A stretch of 64,000 nucleotides of DNA from positions 20,120-84,119 of the forward strand of contig NZ_QOIN01000054.1 of the NCBI RefSeq assembly GCF_003323715.1, written 5' to 3'. The notes under the pieces were generated by a model that saw only the letters and a list, made by a program, of their open reading frames with translations, was not told where the DNA came from and made no database searches. This stretch comes from Streptomyces diacarni (GTDB lineage Bacteria; Actinomycetota; Actinomycetes; Streptomycetales; Streptomycetaceae). Below are positions 62,846 to 64,000 of the stretch, one piece after another. The translations under genes and the position numbers were made by a program. The stretch's first letter is position 1; the number at the start of each line of letters is the position of its first letter.

Positions 62846-62861
62846 ATTGGTTCGTACCACT
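62846..62861. promoter_or_regulatory. DasR-like GntR operator ATTGGTTCGTACCACT
   Basis: The site has TGGT-N4-ACCA symmetry and closely follows the DasR/HutC consensus A(C/G)TGGTCTAGACCA(C/G)T. It lies about 40 nt upstream of the -35 box, so it may act with the weaker copy at the promoter. The cognate regulator is most likely the GntR gene of this operon; a global DasR is an alternative. Confidence 0.6.
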
Positions 62862-63331
62862 TGGCCATCTCACATGCCGACACTCGCGCACGCGTCCCGG
62901 ACTGACTCCCCCTGACGCTTGGTGGGTACTGGCAGAACTCCACAGTCCGCGTTGCTCAGGGGTAGGCCGCAGGCTGCGGAGTCCCGGCCCAGAACAGGCG
63001 AGAGGTATGGCGGCGAAGAAGCGGCCGCGAGGCCGCAGGGGAAGAGGGCCACCACTCCGACGGGCCCTGGGAAGAGCCGTCCTCCTACGACATCCGGGCC
63101 CGGGAACGCGTATGGCGTCACGTCACGCAGCGCCGGAATGTGGCGCTGTAGCGGTTGGCGTGGGCGGAGCGGGGCGCGGCCTGGGCTGACTGCCCTACGA
63201 GCACGACGGGGAAGCCCCGCGCCTGCGCACCCATGTGAGCCCGCGCGAGCAGGCCGTGGTATTCCTTCCAGGAGAATCCCTTGCGGGCTCACATCACCGG
63301 CCAACGAACCGCAGACGGGAGGCCTCACACC
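62862..63331. other. Intergenic region, no supported gene
   Basis: The 470 nt upstream of the DUF6461 gene hold only short frames. One plus-strand frame ends in WEEPSSYDIRARERVW and RNVAL before a stop, which looks like the tail of a decayed gene, but no start or family can be given. Confidence 0.35.
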
Positions 63332-63883
63332 GTGGACCTGGACGAAATGTTCGGCGAAGGCTGGTGCGTGACCCTCGCACCCTGCCCGCTCACCGAGACT
63401 CTCCACCTCATAGGTGTCGCCGACCCGGTCCCTTATTCCGAGGGCCCGGGCCAGGTCGCGCACCTCCTCCAAGAGCGCCAGGACAGAGGCGCGTTCGTTC
63501 TTGGCCGCGACCTGCCCGGCGGCTGGACGCTCACCGTCGAATGCGAGAGCTGGATCGGCTTCGACGACGAGCTTCTGCGCGCCCTCGCCGCCGACCGCCG
63601 CACCGCACTCGGCGCCTACCGCGACCCCGACACGAAGACGGCCACGCTCGCCCACGACGGCGCCGTCCTCGGCCGACTCGATCTGTCCGGTGGCTACTTC
63701 GAGGGTCCCTCAGGCGGCGTGGACATCACCCACCCCATCGTCACCTCCCTCACCGCCGTCGGTTTCGACGCCTCCGACGACTGCGAGCCCACCGGCGAAG
63801 CCGACACAGCAGAGCCCGACGGCTGCCTCGTCCTCGCCGTGCGCGTCCTGAGCGGCGTCACGCTCACCGCGGCCGACTTCCTA
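63332..63883 (+). pseudogene. DUF6461-family protein, 3' end replaced by an IS element
   Basis: The GTG start has GGGAGG upstream. The 184 visible codons follow the DUF6461 pattern: FGEGWCVTL opening, GGWTLTVECESWIGFDDELL, HDGAVLGRLDL, and the terminal VLSGVTLTAADFL. The family end is almost complete before the sequence changes into an IS end (GGGGGTGTCTTCAA). The reading frame then continues in phase into the transposase to the window edge, so a hybrid protein could be made. Homologues are small cytoplasmic proteins of unknown role. Confidence 0.7.
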
Positions 63884-64000
63884 GGGGGTGTCTTCAATGG
63901 ATCTTGGGTAGTGGATCATGGTCGGGTGATACGTCGCCATGAGCTGTCCGATGCCGAGTGGGAGTTCGTCCGACCGCTGCTGCCCGCTTCGCTGCGGGGC
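63884..64000 (+). mobile_element. IS5-family-like insertion sequence, left end (cut by window edge)
   Basis: The element probably begins at GGGGGTGTCTTCAA just after CTA, within the last codons of the DUF6461 gene; the exact boundary and target duplication cannot be set from one end. Its transposase begins at GTG 63,926 and reads VIRRHELSDAEWEFVRPLLP, the usual opening of IS5-like (DDE) transposases in Streptomyces. Only 25 codons are visible. The same frame is open from the interrupted gene. Confidence 0.72.

Noticed and set aside
1..64000. CRISPR arrays, tRNA/rRNA genes, phage genes
   Set aside because: No spaced direct repeats, cloverleaf-like elements or phage structural genes were seen on reading both strands.

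Overview
The window is a high-GC actinomycete chromosome segment, most likely Streptomyces or a close relative. The evidence is very high G+C, GTG/TTG starts, dense 4-nt ATGA/GTGA gene overlaps, sugar ABC operons without their own ATPase, SpoIIE/RsbW-type signalling and many one-component regulators. It holds mostly catabolic islands, one peptide natural-product cluster, and regulator/transporter modules.

Layout. (1) 1-4.7 kb, minus strand: a nicotinate (6-hydroxynicotinate) degradation operon, nicC-MFS-nicF-nicD-nicX, with nicX cut by the window edge. (2) 5.4-17.5 kb: an L-rhamnose regulon. A LacI regulator, ABC importer (rhaS, two permeases, rhaT) and divergent rhaI-rhaEW-rhaB genes flank two near-identical LacI-type operators. 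(3) 17.9-18.5 kb: a lipoprotein with an internal duplication. (4) 18.9-30.6 kb: a glycan-utilisation locus. It has a sugar-binding lipoprotein, two permeases, a GH38 alpha-mannosidase, a GH2 glycosidase and a formylglycine-type sulfatase, with a divergent ROK regulator. (5) 30.8-33.5 kb: a VOC protein and a GAF-SpoIIE-HATPase phosphatase.

(6) 34.3-44.97 kb: the most interesting region, a RiPP cluster of thiopeptide/goadsporin type. It contains an ocin-ThiF-like F protein, a fused C-YcaO cyclodehydratase, a tandem SagB-like azoline dehydrogenase, a LanB-type tRNA-Glu dehydratase and one SpaB_C-like elimination or cyclisation protein. A previously easy-to-miss 41-residue precursor follows, with its own promoter and a strong terminator. 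Its predicted core SCTTTGSHCHDTIL keeps the thiopeptide-like SCTT start but ends in a Cys/His/Asp tail that I do not recognise.

(7) 45.8-49.9 kb: a membrane protein with a NarL-type two-component system, then a TetR regulator divergent from a membrane protein across a clear operator. (8) 50.5-55.2 kb: a Na+/solute symporter with a 43-residue companion protein, a small secreted protein, a frameshifted TetR gene and an XRE-DUF2975 pair. (9) 55.5-57.0 kb: a membrane Ser/Thr kinase carrying a degenerate lipoyl-like domain. (10) 57.2-62.7 kb: a GntR(HutC)-controlled sugar ABC operon with a DUF4127 protein and a DasR-like operator. (11) 63.3-64.0 kb: a DUF6461 gene interrupted by the left end of an IS5-like element, in frame with its transposase.

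How the parts fit. The nic and rha operons feed central metabolism (fumarate through maleate; dihydroxyacetone phosphate plus lactate). The glycosidase/sulfatase locus probably supplies monosaccharides to them. All three sugar importers are under local repressors. The RiPP operon has no obvious exporter, protease or immunity gene inside it. All assignments were made by reading the sequence; no database search was run.
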